Shown here: positions 48,384 through 56,610 of the stretch, piece by piece | Position numbering within the stretch: the first letter of the stretch is position 1 | Layout: every line of letters starts with the position of its first letter | NCBI GenBank assembly: GCA_902463265.1 | Contig: CABQEV010000010.1 | Span: forward strand, 12,354 to 76,353 | DNA: 64,000 nt | Reading direction: 5' to 3' | DNA from: UMGS1889 sp900556055 | GTDB taxonomy: Bacteria > Bacillota > Clostridia > Oscillospirales > Ruminococcaceae | The notes under the pieces: model-generated | Database searches by the model: none | What the model was told of the DNA's origin: nothing | Seen by the model: only the letters and a program-made list of their open reading frames with translations | Program-made: the position numbers and the translations under genes

Positions 48384-49402
48384 AGCACGATCACCTCAAA
48401 TCCCGCCGCACGAAGCAGCCTGTTATATACCGCCAGACCTATACCGTTTTTATGCGGACAATGAGCATAGACTTGTTTTACCCCCTGCTCATCGAATTCC
48501 CTGAGTGCCGCAAAGATCTCTCTTGCCTGCTCCTCATCAGTATCTCCGTACGAAATGCACTTTATTCCCGCCGCTTCAAGCGGTGCGCACTCACTGTCAA
48601 AGCACATCGCAGCGCAGCTTTCTCCGCAGTTCTTTTTCAGATAATCAACATATGCATCGGGATCACCGTCAATTATCGTAACATTTGCTTTCGGCGAATA
48701 ATGTTTATATTTCATTCCGGGCGACCTGACGATCTCGCCGTCTGACAGCGCATCGGTAATGCCCTTGCTCAGTATGACATCTCCCGCCTGCGAAAGCTCA
48801 TCGGGTGATATGAATCCCGGACGGAGAAGGCGTATCTTTCCGTTTTCAAATGAAACAACAGTCGATTCCACACCGACCGAACAGCTTCCGCCGTCTATGA
48901 TCGCAGGTATTCTTCCCTTCATATCATCATATACATGCTGAGCCGATGTCGGGCTTGGACTTCCCGAAAGATTTGCGGAAGGCGCAGCTATCGGAGTGCC
49001 GCACGCCGCAATAAACGCACGGGCAGTCTTGTTTGCGGGGATTCTTATTCCCACAGTATCCAGCCCTGCACTTGTTATATCGGGAATACAGTCATTTTTC
49101 GGAAGCACCATAGTAAGCGGTCCCGGACAAAAAAGTTCAGCCAGCCTATATGCCTCATCGGGAATGTCATGCACATATTTTTCAAGGTCGGAAATATCCG
49201 CAAGATGAACGATCAGCGGATTGTCCTGCGGTCTGCCTTTTGCTTTGAATATCTTTGCGACAGCTTCGGGATCCAGTGCATTTGCCGCCAATCCGTAAAC
49301 AGTCTCTGTCGGCATTCCTACAAGTTCACCGCTTTTAATCAGCTCAGCCGCATATTTTATATCCGCATCGGACTCCGAAACTATCCGAGTATCATAATTC
49401 AT
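48380..49402 (-). CDS. L-threonylcarbamoyladenylate synthase (Sua5 type)
   Basis: Makes threonylcarbamoyl-AMP from threonine, bicarbonate and ATP for t6A37 of tRNA. The 340-aa protein has the YrdC domain (PTETVYGLAANA, KGRPQDNPLIVH, SANLSG) and a C-terminal Sua5 domain, distinguishing it from short TsaC. It precedes coaE and the transglycosylase. A repeat element fills the gap between it and prfA. Confidence 0.93.
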   Translation of the reverse strand: MNYDTRIVSESDADIKYAAELIKSGELVGMPTETVYGLAANALDPEAVAKIFKAKGRPQDNPLIVHLADISDLEKYVHDIPDEAYRLAELFCPGPLTMVLPKNDCIPDITSAGLDTVGIRIPANKTARAFIAACGTPIAAPSANLSGSPSPTSAQHVYDDMKGRIPAIIDGGSCSVGVESTVVSFENGKIRLLRPGFISPDELSQAGDVILSKGITDALSDGEIVRSPGMKYKHYSPKANVTIIDGDPDAYVDYLKKNCGESCAAMCFDSECAPLEAAGIKCISYGDTDEEQAREIFAALREFDEQGVKQVYAHCPHKNGIGLAVYNRLLRAAGFEVIVL

Positions 49403-49418
49403 TTTCCTATCTCCTGTT

Positions 49419-49526
49419 TATAATAAAAACCATTAGAATTATGGAGAAAAAATTGCTGCAAAAGCTTTGATATATGTGGTTTTGCGGCGAGAGATCCCCA
49501 TAATTCAATAGGTTTTTAGTATTATT
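49419..49526 (-). repeat. Copy of the 105-bp palindromic repeat between prfA and sua5
   Basis: Read on the minus strand: ATAATACTAAAAACC, then TGAATTATGG, TCTCGCCGCAAAACC, ATATATCAAAGCTTTTG, then CTCCATAATTCTAATGG, TTTTTATTATA. It matches the copy at 63521-63627 nearly throughout. The left end contains the prfA stop codon (TAA at 49524-49522). Ends and the inner GCCGCAAAA / TTTTGCAGC pair make it a long hairpin. Confidence 0.87.
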
Positions 49527-50601
49527 CCGCATTGCTCTGCTCGGCAAGCTTGGCGGCTCTGTCAGCAGTTGAAAGTGCGTCGATAAATTCATCAAGATTT
49601 CCGTTCAGAACATAATCAAGACGATAAAGTGTCAGACCTATTCTGTGATCGGTGACACGTCCCTCCGGGAAATTGTAAGTCCTTATTCTTTCGGAACGCT
49701 TTCCCGTACCGACCTGCGACTTTCTTTCCGATGCGATCTTGTCATTCTGTTCCTGGAGCATAGCATCATAAAGGCGTGTTCTGAGAACTTTCATGGCTTT
49801 CTCTTTATTTTTCAGCTGACTTCTTTCATCCTGGCATTCAACGACCATTCCAGTCGGAAGATGTGTTATTCTTACCGCAGATTCGGTCTTGTTAATGTGC
49901 TGTCCGCCCGCTCCCGACGCTCTGAATACATCTATCTTCAGGTCTGTCGGATTTATTTCCAGCTCGACCTCTTCCGCTTCGGGAAGAACGGCAACAGTTA
50001 CCGTGGACGTATGAACACGTCCCTGAGATTCCGTTTCCGGAACTCTCTGCACGCGATGCACGCCGCTTTCATATTTCAGGCGGGAATATGCTCCCTCACC
50101 GCTGACGGAGAAGCATATCTCCTTGAATCCTCCGAGTTCGGTCTCATTTGCACTGATGACCTCGATCTGCCACTTTCTTGCCGCCGCATACATTGTGTAC
50201 ATTCTGTACAGCGAATTTGCGAAAAGTGCTGATTCTTCGCCGCCTGCGCCGCCTCTTATCTCAACGATGACATTCTTATCATCATTCGGATCCTTCGGGA
50301 TAAGAAGTATCCTGAGTTCTTCGGCAAGCCTTTCGGTCTTTTCTTTGTTTTCATCATATTCCGACTGAACAAGCTCCTTGAAATCATGCTCAAGACCGCC
50401 CTCTTTAAGCATTTCCTTCGCTTCCTCAGCAGCCTTTTCAGCCGATGAATATTCCCTGTATTTTTCGATAAGCGGAGTAAGATTCTTGTACTCCTTCATA
50501 AGCTTTGTATACTGCGTCGAATCCATAATGACAGCGGGATCGACAAGCTTTTCGCTTATTTCATTGTATTTCTGCTCTGTGAGCTTAAGATTTTCAAACA
50601 T
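49522..50601 (-). CDS. prfA: Peptide chain release factor 1
   Basis: Releases finished peptides at UAA and UAG. The 359-aa protein carries the GGQ loop in GAGGQHINKTESAVR, the IEIRGGAGGEE-type segment and the PAT-region codon-recognition motif in the loop before it. Length is normal. Its final codons run into the end of a repeat element that supplies the stop. Confidence 0.96.
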   Translation of the reverse strand: MFENLKLTEQKYNEISEKLVDPAVIMDSTQYTKLMKEYKNLTPLIEKYREYSSAEKAAEEAKEMLKEGGLEHDFKELVQSEYDENKEKTERLAEELRILLIPKDPNDDKNVIVEIRGGAGGEESALFANSLYRMYTMYAAARKWQIEVISANETELGGFKEICFSVSGEGAYSRLKYESGVHRVQRVPETESQGRVHTSTVTVAVLPEAEEVELEINPTDLKIDVFRASGAGGQHINKTESAVRITHLPTGMVVECQDERSQLKNKEKAMKVLRTRLYDAMLQEQNDKIASERKSQVGTGKRSERIRTYNFPEGRVTDHRIGLTLYRLDYVLNGNLDEFIDALSTADRAAKLAEQSNAE

Positions 50602-50643
50602 AACTGACCGTTTCCTTTCATGATTTTATGCATGACAAAACGG

Positions 50644-50835
50644 CTACAACTCATCTTCCTCACGAATAATGTTTTTTATATTTTTTTCTATCTTATTTCT
50701 CGGTATCATAAATTCTCTCGAACAGCCCGTGCATCTCAGCTTGAAATCCATTCCTGAACGCAGCACAAGGAACGAATCAGAACCGCACGGATGTTTTTTC
50801 TTCATTTTAAGAATATCTTTTGGTCTGACGTCCAA
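50644..50835 (-). CDS. DUF951 family protein
   Basis: A 63-aa DUF951 protein with the family pattern KHPCGSDSFLVLRSGMDFKLRCTGCSREFMIPR, carrying three cysteines likely to bind zinc. Related small proteins are encoded near prfA, ychF or tRNA genes in many Firmicutes. Function unknown. The start is TTG at 50835 with AGGTG 7 nt upstream; an in-frame GTG at 50850 lies within that site. Confidence 0.82.
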   Translation of the reverse strand: MDVRPKDILKMKKKHPCGSDSFLVLRSGMDFKLRCTGCSREFMIPRNKIEKNIKNIIREEDEL

Positions 50836-50969
50836 CGAAATGCACCTCACATAGATAATCTATTATATTATAGCATTTTATGCCCGCAAAGGCAATTGTT
50901 TTCAGTGATATTTAATAATTTTTTTGCAATAATAGCATATATCAAGCATAAATGAAAGGATATAATGAT

Positions 50970-51317
50970 ATGAAAATTACAGCAGAATTTGAAAATGTGG
51001 ATTCCGCCGAACGTGCATGCGCAGCTCTCAGACATTCAGTAAGCGGGATAACAAGCATAGACATAAGCGGCAGCTTTGCAGGTGGATATCCCGAAGAATA
51101 TACCTTTTACCCTGTGATAAACCCTGCTTACGGTCCGCTGTCAAACAACAATATCGCAGCAGCTGTTCCGCTGTTTTTCACAGACAGCAGCAGGCATGAA
51201 CCTCAGCAGTCAGATGTTGTGACCGTTAAGGTAAGATGTCCGCAGAAATATGCAGGGATAACCTCGGCATATCTCGTGAACTATGGCGGATTATCCGTAA
51301 AAAATTCCGATCTGTGA
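50970..51317 (+). CDS. Hypothetical protein
   Basis: A 115-aa protein that I do not recognise. It begins KITAEFENVDSAERACAALRHSVSGI, which could be a ferredoxin-like alpha-beta segment, then a glycine/proline/asparagine-rich middle without membrane segments, and ends with KVRCPQKYAGITSAYLVNYGG. Such an N-terminus resembles general-stress or heat-shock-like YflT-type proteins that handle AEFENxxxA, but only weakly. AAGGAT lies 8 nt before the ATG. It precedes the S1-like gene on the same strand, with a structured 119-bp gap. Confidence 0.6.
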   Translation: MKITAEFENVDSAERACAALRHSVSGITSIDISGSFAGGYPEEYTFYPVINPAYGPLSNNNIAAAVPLFFTDSSRHEPQQSDVVTVKVRCPQKYAGITSAYLVNYGGLSVKNSDL

Positions 51318-51340
51318 TGAAGAATAGACAGGCATTTTCA

Positions 51341-51430
51341 GGCATATAGTTTATTAGCCGACCGATGCAGCCGCCGAATTTCCGCAGCTGCATCGGCATA
51401 TTGCCCGAAAAAGAAACTATATGCCGGAGG
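51341..51430 (+). promoter_or_regulatory. Nested hairpin leader ending at the ribosome site of the S1-like gene
   Basis: GGCATATAGTTT (51341-51352) pairs perfectly with AAACTATATGCC (51414-51425), a 12-bp outer stem. Inside it CCGATGCAGC (51362-51371) pairs with GCTGCATCGG (51387-51396), a 10-bp perfect stem. The GGAGG ribosome site (51426-51430) starts at the very next base, 6 nt before the ATG. No T run follows, so it does not look like a terminator. Formation of the outer stem could limit ribosome access. Confidence 0.6.
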
Positions 51431-51436
51431 TATAAA

Positions 51437-52360
51437 ATGAAAAAATATTATCCAGAGGGAGCATTGATATCGACTCCCGAAAACCGCAGCGCAATGCGTT
51501 CACAGCTTACTCTGACAGAAGCAATGGCAAAGGGTCAGATACTGGAAGCTTATGCAACATTATGTGACAGCAGCCATGATCTGATAGTTGATCTTCACTG
51601 CATGAAGGGCATAATCCCACGTGTTGAAGGCGCAGAAGGCATTGAAAGCGGTGTGACAAAGGATATCGCATTGATAACAAAAGTCGGAAAGCCTGTCTGC
51701 TTTCGTGTGACAGGCTTTGTTACTGACGGAAACGGCAATACATCCGCAATGCTTTCAAGGCGTGCAGTTCAGGAAGAATGTATTGCCGAATACATATCCG
51801 GGCTTTCGGCGGGAGACATAATTCCCGCAAAGGTAACTCACCTCGAACAGTTCGGTGCTTTTGTTGATATAGGCTGCGGCGTTCCTTCGCTTATACCTAT
51901 AGACGCAATTTCCGTTTCCCGTATCTCACATCCATCGGACAGATTCAGAGTCGGTCAGGAAATAAAGGTCATTGTTAAATCCGTAGAAAACGGCAGAGTA
52001 TGGCTCACTCACAAAGAGCTGCTCGGAACATGGGAAGAAAATGCCGATATGTTCGCCGCTGGTCAGACAGTTTCGGGAATAGTCCGCTCAGTCGAAAGCT
52101 ACGGTGTTTTCATAGAACTGGCACCAAATCTCGCAGGGCTTGCCGAACCACGCGACAATCTCTATCCGGGGCAGAATGCGACCGTCTACATAAAAGCGCT
52201 CATTCCCGAAAAAATGAAGGTCAAGCTGATCGTTGTAGATCTTCCCGATTATCCGTCAGAGCTGAAACCGCTTCAGTATTTTATAAACTCAGACCATATC
52301 GACCGCTGGATATATTCTTCCCCCAAATCCAACAGATTGATACAGAGTTTTTTTGAATAA
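51437..52360 (+). CDS. S1-domain RNA-binding protein
   Basis: A 307-aa protein with two clear S1 domains (about 126-195, with PAKVTHLEQFGAFVDIGCGVPSLI, and 208-265, with GIVRSVESYGVFIELAPNLAGLAEP) and a degenerate N-terminal one (about 35-110). This layout is found in clostridial proteins annotated as ribosomal protein S1-like and would bind mRNA or rRNA; it is much shorter than E. coli S1. The start 51437 is directly behind a hairpin leader. It ends one base before the convergent rarA stop. Confidence 0.83.
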   Translation: MKKYYPEGALISTPENRSAMRSQLTLTEAMAKGQILEAYATLCDSSHDLIVDLHCMKGIIPRVEGAEGIESGVTKDIALITKVGKPVCFRVTGFVTDGNGNTSAMLSRRAVQEECIAEYISGLSAGDIIPAKVTHLEQFGAFVDIGCGVPSLIPIDAISVSRISHPSDRFRVGQEIKVIVKSVENGRVWLTHKELLGTWEENADMFAAGQTVSGIVRSVESYGVFIELAPNLAGLAEPRDNLYPGQNATVYIKALIPEKMKVKLIVVDLPDYPSELKPLQYFINSDHIDRWIYSSPKSNRLIQSFFE

Positions 52361-53632
52361 TTATTTTTTTGCTTCGGAAAGAATTTTGTTTCTGTAAACG
52401 GCAGCTGCCATTTCAGTTTTATTTTCCCCGAAATGATAATAAACACGATCCTTGAGCTTTTCGGGAAGATACTGCTGTGGAACATAATGGTTCTTATAAT
52501 CATGCGGATAGAGATAATGCTGTCCCCTGATCTTTGCGTCCTCGCCGTCCAGATGTACATTCTGCAGATGTCTGGGAATATCGCCGAAATCGCCGTGCTT
52601 AACATCTTCGAGTGCCGCATTTATCGCATTATATGCCGAATTTGACTTAGGAGCGGTCGCAAGCAGTATGACAGCATCCGCAAGAGATATCCGTGCTTCA
52701 GGCAGACCAAGCTGCATAGCACTGTCCACACACGCCTTCACTATCGGTATAGCCTGGGGATATGCAAGACCTATATCCTCGGCGGCAATAACAAGAAGTC
52801 TGCGTGACAGTGAGATTATATCACCCGCTTCAATAAGCCGTGCCGCATAATGAAGCGCAGCGTTTTCATCGGAACCTCTTATTGATTTCTGAAGTGCGGA
52901 AAGAATATCGTAATGCTGATCGCCGTCTCTGTCATAACGCATATTGCTCCGCTGTGTGAGTGCAGCGGCAGTATCGGGCAGAACGGCGATCTTTCCGTTA
53001 TTTTCCGATGCCATAACGCAAAGCTCGGCAATGCTTACCGCCTTTCTGACATCTCCCCCGCAGCCCCTCGAAATATAGCTCACAACATCATCGGAAACAT
53101 CTATTTCCGTTTTCATTTCATCCGAAAGTATGGAAAATGCACGTCTTACGGCAGGCATTATCTCATCACCGGAAACAGGCTTGAATTCAAACACAGCCGA
53201 TCTGCTTATGATGGCATTGTAAACGTAAAAATACGGATTTTCCGTAGTTGATGCTATAAGCGTGATCTGTCCGTTTTCGATATATTCAAGCAGTGACTGC
53301 TGCTGTTTTTTGTTGAGATACTGTATCTCATCGAGATATAAAATTACTCCGTTTATGCCGTCAAACGTGTTTGTGTCGGCGATAACGTCCTTTATGTCGG
53401 CGACCGATGCAGAGGTTCCGTTCAGCTTATGCAGCTTTTTTCCGGCAGATTCCGCAACTATCCTTGCGACTGTGGTTTTTCCGACACCGGAAGGCCCGTA
53501 GAATATCATATTGGGGATATTTCCGCCTTCTATTATCCTTCTGAGATATTTTCCTTTTCCGAGGATATGCGTCTGTCCGACTACTTCATCAAGTGTCGTT
53601 GGACGTATTCTGTCCGCAAGAGGTGCTGACAT
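52361..53632 (-). CDS. rarA: Replication-associated recombination protein RarA (MgsA)
   Basis: Clamp-loader-like AAA+ ATPase acting at stalled forks. The 423-aa protein has Walker A GPSGVGKTT, Walker B ILYLDEIQ, sensor 1 STTEN and the C-terminal tetramerisation domain (RGSDENAALHY, YNAINAALEDVKHGDFGDIP). Full length. Its stop codon directly abuts the stop codon of the convergent S1-like gene. Confidence 0.95.
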   Translation of the reverse strand: MSAPLADRIRPTTLDEVVGQTHILGKGKYLRRIIEGGNIPNMIFYGPSGVGKTTVARIVAESAGKKLHKLNGTSASVADIKDVIADTNTFDGINGVILYLDEIQYLNKKQQQSLLEYIENGQITLIASTTENPYFYVYNAIISRSAVFEFKPVSGDEIMPAVRRAFSILSDEMKTEIDVSDDVVSYISRGCGGDVRKAVSIAELCVMASENNGKIAVLPDTAAALTQRSNMRYDRDGDQHYDILSALQKSIRGSDENAALHYAARLIEAGDIISLSRRLLVIAAEDIGLAYPQAIPIVKACVDSAMQLGLPEARISLADAVILLATAPKSNSAYNAINAALEDVKHGDFGDIPRHLQNVHLDGEDAKIRGQHYLYPHDYKNHYVPQQYLPEKLKDRVYYHFGENKTEMAAAVYRNKILSEAKK

Positions 53633-53691
53633 TTTGGGATCACTACCTTTGTATATTTTTGGCTCTGCCTGTGATTCGCATCATCAGCAAA

Positions 53692-54035
53692 TCACTTCGC
53701 TGCCGTGCAGATCATACTGCGAATGAAAAAAACGATATCTTTTTCATGTGCTTTGGCAAATGATATTTTCTTTGATCCGGAGTTGCCGATATACCCGTTC
53801 ATGTCAACAACATAAACTGCGTCCGGATGTTCGACCTTGTGATAATGCGCCGCTTCAAGAGCGCAGATACCATTTTCCGAAAGCTTTTTGTTTTCGGTGT
53901 TATATACGCATTGCAGGATGTTCATATTTTTTAGGTTCAAGCATAAAGGCTATCTTCCGCATTTCATTTTCAAATTTCTTGCTTTCTCCGAAACACCTGT
54001 TATAGATGAAATATTTCTTTTCTCTTGGCGAGCAT
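53692..54035 (-). pseudogene. Frameshifted remnant of a small Rossmann-like protein
   Basis: The frame ending at 53692 encodes LQCVYNTENKKL, EAAHYHKVEHPDAVYVVDMNGYIGNS. Upstream, another frame (about 54035-53900) reads CFGESKKFENEMRKIAFMLEP and ends in a stop at 53902-53900. Together these make the N- and C-terminal halves of one known small-protein pattern (GS-KFE-EM near the start; VYVV-GYIG near the end), joined by a frameshift near 53920-53940. The family is usually hypothetical or nucleoside-deoxyribosyltransferase-like. No start codon is clear. It sits between rarA and the glyA terminator. Confidence 0.6.
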
Positions 54036-54050
54036 CTTATGCGATCAACT

Positions 54051-54080
54051 AAAAAAGGCAGGAGACAAACGCCTCCCGCC
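54051..54080 (-). terminator. Intrinsic terminator of glyA
   Basis: Minus strand: GGCGGGAG and CTCCTGCC stem (one G-U pair), GCGTTTGT loop, then TTTTTT, 15 bp after the glyA stop. Confidence 0.87.
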
Positions 54081-54094
54081 TCCGTAAAACGCTA

Positions 54095-55351
54095 TTATTC
54101 GTAAAGAGGGAATTTCTTGCAGATCTCTGTAACGCCTGCACGGATAGCATCAGCGCTGTTCTCGAAATCTGTTGCGCAGAGGTAGATGTACTCTGCGATC
54201 TTCTCCATCTCCTCAACGCCAAGACCTCTTGTTGTAACCGCAGGAGTACCGATTCTGATACCGCTTGTTACAAAAGGCTTCTCGGGATCGTTATGGATAG
54301 CATTCTTGTTTACAGTGATGTACACCTCATCAAGACGGTTTTCAAGCTCCTTGCCTGTAATATGGAAAGGACGGAGATCAACGAGCATAAGGTGATTGTC
54401 TGTGCCGCCGGAAACGAGGTTGAATCCTCTCTTCAGAAGTCCGCTTGCAAGAGCCTGTGCATTCTCAACGATGCGTCTGCCGTAATCCTTGAATTCAGGC
54501 TTGAGTGCCTCGCCGAAGCATACAGCCTTTCCTGCGATAACGTGCATAAGAGGTCCGCCCTGAGTTCCGGGGAAAATTGCGGAATTGATCTTCTTTGCAA
54601 GTGCCTCATCATTTGTGAGGATAAGTCCGCCTCTGGGTCCTCTCAGTGTCTTGTGAGTGGTTGTTGTAACGATATCAGCATAAGGAACGGGAGACTGATG
54701 CATTCCTGCCGCAACAAGTCCTGCGATATGTGCCATATCTACCATGAGATATGCGCCGACGGACTTAGCTATCTGAGAAAGTCTCTCAAAGTCGATCTTT
54801 CTGGGATATGCAGATGCGCCCGCAACGATAAGCTTAGGCTTATGCTCTTCAGCCAGCTTCTGAACGGTATCGTAGTTTATCATCTCAGTCTCGTCATCAA
54901 GACCGTAGGAAACGAAATTGAAATATTTACCCGAAATATTTACGGGAGAACCGTGTGTAAGGTGTCCGCCGTCAGCAAGGCTCATGCCGAGAACAGTATC
55001 GCCCGGCTGAAGAAGCGCAACATAAACTGCTGTGTTTGCCTGTGCACCGGAGTGAGGCTGAACGTTAGCAAACTTTGCTCCGAAAAGCTCCTTAGCTCTT
55101 TCGATAGCGACAGTTTCAACTATATCAACGTCCTGACAGCCGCCATAATATCTCTTTCCGGGATAGCCCTCTGCATACTTGTTTGTAAGAACAGAGCCCA
55201 TAGCAGCCATAACTGCGGGAGATACGATGTTCTCACTTGCAATAAGCTCAAGATTTCTGCGCTGTCTTGCAAGCTCCTTGTTCATTGCGCTGCCTACCTC
55301 AGGGTCTACGGATTCAACGTAGCCGATGGTATCGATAAGATCCTTGTACAT
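54095..55351 (-). CDS. glyA: Serine hydroxymethyltransferase
   Basis: PLP enzyme interconverting serine and glycine with tetrahydrofolate. The 418-aa protein has ELIASENIVS, YGGCQDVD, VDMAHIAGLVAAG, the PLP lysine in VTTTTHKTLRGPRGG and the C-terminal SGIRIGTPAVTTRG. AAGGAG precedes the ATG. It has its own promoter and terminator. Confidence 0.97.
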   Translation of the reverse strand: MYKDLIDTIGYVESVDPEVGSAMNKELARQRRNLELIASENIVSPAVMAAMGSVLTNKYAEGYPGKRYYGGCQDVDIVETVAIERAKELFGAKFANVQPHSGAQANTAVYVALLQPGDTVLGMSLADGGHLTHGSPVNISGKYFNFVSYGLDDETEMINYDTVQKLAEEHKPKLIVAGASAYPRKIDFERLSQIAKSVGAYLMVDMAHIAGLVAAGMHQSPVPYADIVTTTTHKTLRGPRGGLILTNDEALAKKINSAIFPGTQGGPLMHVIAGKAVCFGEALKPEFKDYGRRIVENAQALASGLLKRGFNLVSGGTDNHLMLVDLRPFHITGKELENRLDEVYITVNKNAIHNDPEKPFVTSGIRIGTPAVTTRGLGVEEMEKIAEYIYLCATDFENSADAIRAGVTEICKKFPLYE

Positions 55352-55394
55352 TGATAAAACTCCTTTTCATTTTAATAAAAACAATGTCATGTAT

Positions 55395-55423
55395 ATTATA
55401 CAATACTTTCTGAAAGATTTCAA
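55395..55423 (-). promoter_or_regulatory. Sigma-A promoter of glyA
   Basis: Minus strand TTGAAA (55423-55418), 17-bp spacer, TATAAT (55400-55395), about 44 bp before the glyA start. It lies between the glyA start and the end of the upstream propeller-like gene. Confidence 0.82.
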
Positions 55424-55438
55424 CCTTTTTTGCAAAAT

Positions 55439-56593
55439 TTATTCATTGCATATTATAACATTCTGTGCAAGTCTGCATTTGCCGATAAGCTTTTCTTCCC
55501 CGTTCGGAGACATCATTATGATATGCTTGCCGTCTGAAATCACGATATTTCCGTTATCGCATACTTCATAATCAAGTACACCTTTTCTGATGATCTCCTC
55601 ATCTCCCGACGGGAAACGCTTTACAAGCTGCCATGAATGTGGGATTATGCCTGCATTCTTGTCGCCTTTACGGCTGTTTTCTTTTTCGGTTTTCTCTGCG
55701 TTGATGATATTTCCCGCAATCAGCAGCTCTTTTTCGTCCTTCTGCTTTGCTTTCAGCGGATTATTGAATCCCTTTCCGTCAGAACTGAGTGATTCACCGC
55801 CGAACAATATTGAGAATGCGTTCAGAAATCCGCCTATTGCCTTGATTATTCTTACCGGGAACAGCAGCAGATCAAGCCAGAAATTCCCGCTGTCATCCGT
55901 TTTATAGGGACGCTTTATGTAGTAGAGATTTCCGTCGACGTCCGTTTTGGGGCAGAAGAAATCTGTATTTTCATCAGAGCATATCTCGTCCATTTCATTT
56001 GTATCGAAATTGTAACACGCAAGCGAACGCGGCGACAGCGCAGCGGCTATTCCCTGCTTGTTTCTTCCTATACCGGCCGTGCTGAAATACAGCTCATTTT
56101 TGACCTTCGACCAACATGGGCATTCCTCAACAGTATCACCGTCAGTAAGCTCGGTGCAGTTTCCCGAAGGAAGTTCATAAACAGAGATATGCCTTGAAGT
56201 ATCTCCGTATTCTACCGAAACAGCAAGCCTGTTCTCCTTATTGTTCATTTCAAACGGAGCAAAATTTTGTGCCGCAATTATGTGGCTTTCGTCCCCGTTT
56301 TCGTCCTTGTAATAAAGTCCGCCGACCTCGCCCAAGTTTATCGAATAGATTATCCTTCCGTCGGGTGAATTTGCAAGTCCGCAGATATATGCCGCAGATT
56401 CGGAATTTTCATCAGGCATGCGAAGCGTCCCCGTGAATGCGGCACCGCTTCCCGACTGTTTCCATTCGTTCCTTTTGCGTATCTCGGAAACATTCTGTCT
56501 GTATGTCTCGGCACGCTTGCTGATAAGCTCGGTCACTTTGCCGTTGTCATTCACCTTGTACATCTTGTTGTCTGAAGTGCAGTAAACAGTCAT
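55439..56593 (-). CDS. Putative beta-propeller protein of unknown function
   Basis: A 384-aa protein with repeated short strand motifs typical of WD40/TolB-like propellers (YICGLANSPDGRIIYSINL, GLYYKDENGDES, ECPCWSKVKNELYFST, LACYNFDTNEM, DVDGNLYYIKRP). In the middle (about 245-275) is a hydrophobic stretch FWLDLLLFPVRIIKAIGGFLNAFSILFGG that could lie on or in the membrane. No signal peptide. The start 56593 has AGGGG 8 nt upstream. It is 17 bp after a single-span membrane protein gene and probably works with it. Function unknown. Confidence 0.7.
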   Translation of the reverse strand: MTVYCTSDNKMYKVNDNGKVTELISKRAETYRQNVSEIRKRNEWKQSGSGAAFTGTLRMPDENSESAAYICGLANSPDGRIIYSINLGEVGGLYYKDENGDESHIIAAQNFAPFEMNNKENRLAVSVEYGDTSRHISVYELPSGNCTELTDGDTVEECPCWSKVKNELYFSTAGIGRNKQGIAAALSPRSLACYNFDTNEMDEICSDENTDFFCPKTDVDGNLYYIKRPYKTDDSGNFWLDLLLFPVRIIKAIGGFLNAFSILFGGESLSSDGKGFNNPLKAKQKDEKELLIAGNIINAEKTEKENSRKGDKNAGIIPHSWQLVKRFPSGDEEIIRKGVLDYEVCDNGNIVISDGKHIIMMSPNGEEKLIGKCRLAQNVIICNE

Positions 56594-56610
56594 TTTAATT
56601 ACCCCTTGCG

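Noticed and set aside
54293..55354. Long open frame (353 codons) on the plus strand opposite glyA
   Set aside because: It lies entirely antisense to an unmistakable glyA, has cysteine- and serine-rich low-quality sequence with no family resemblance and no ribosome site.
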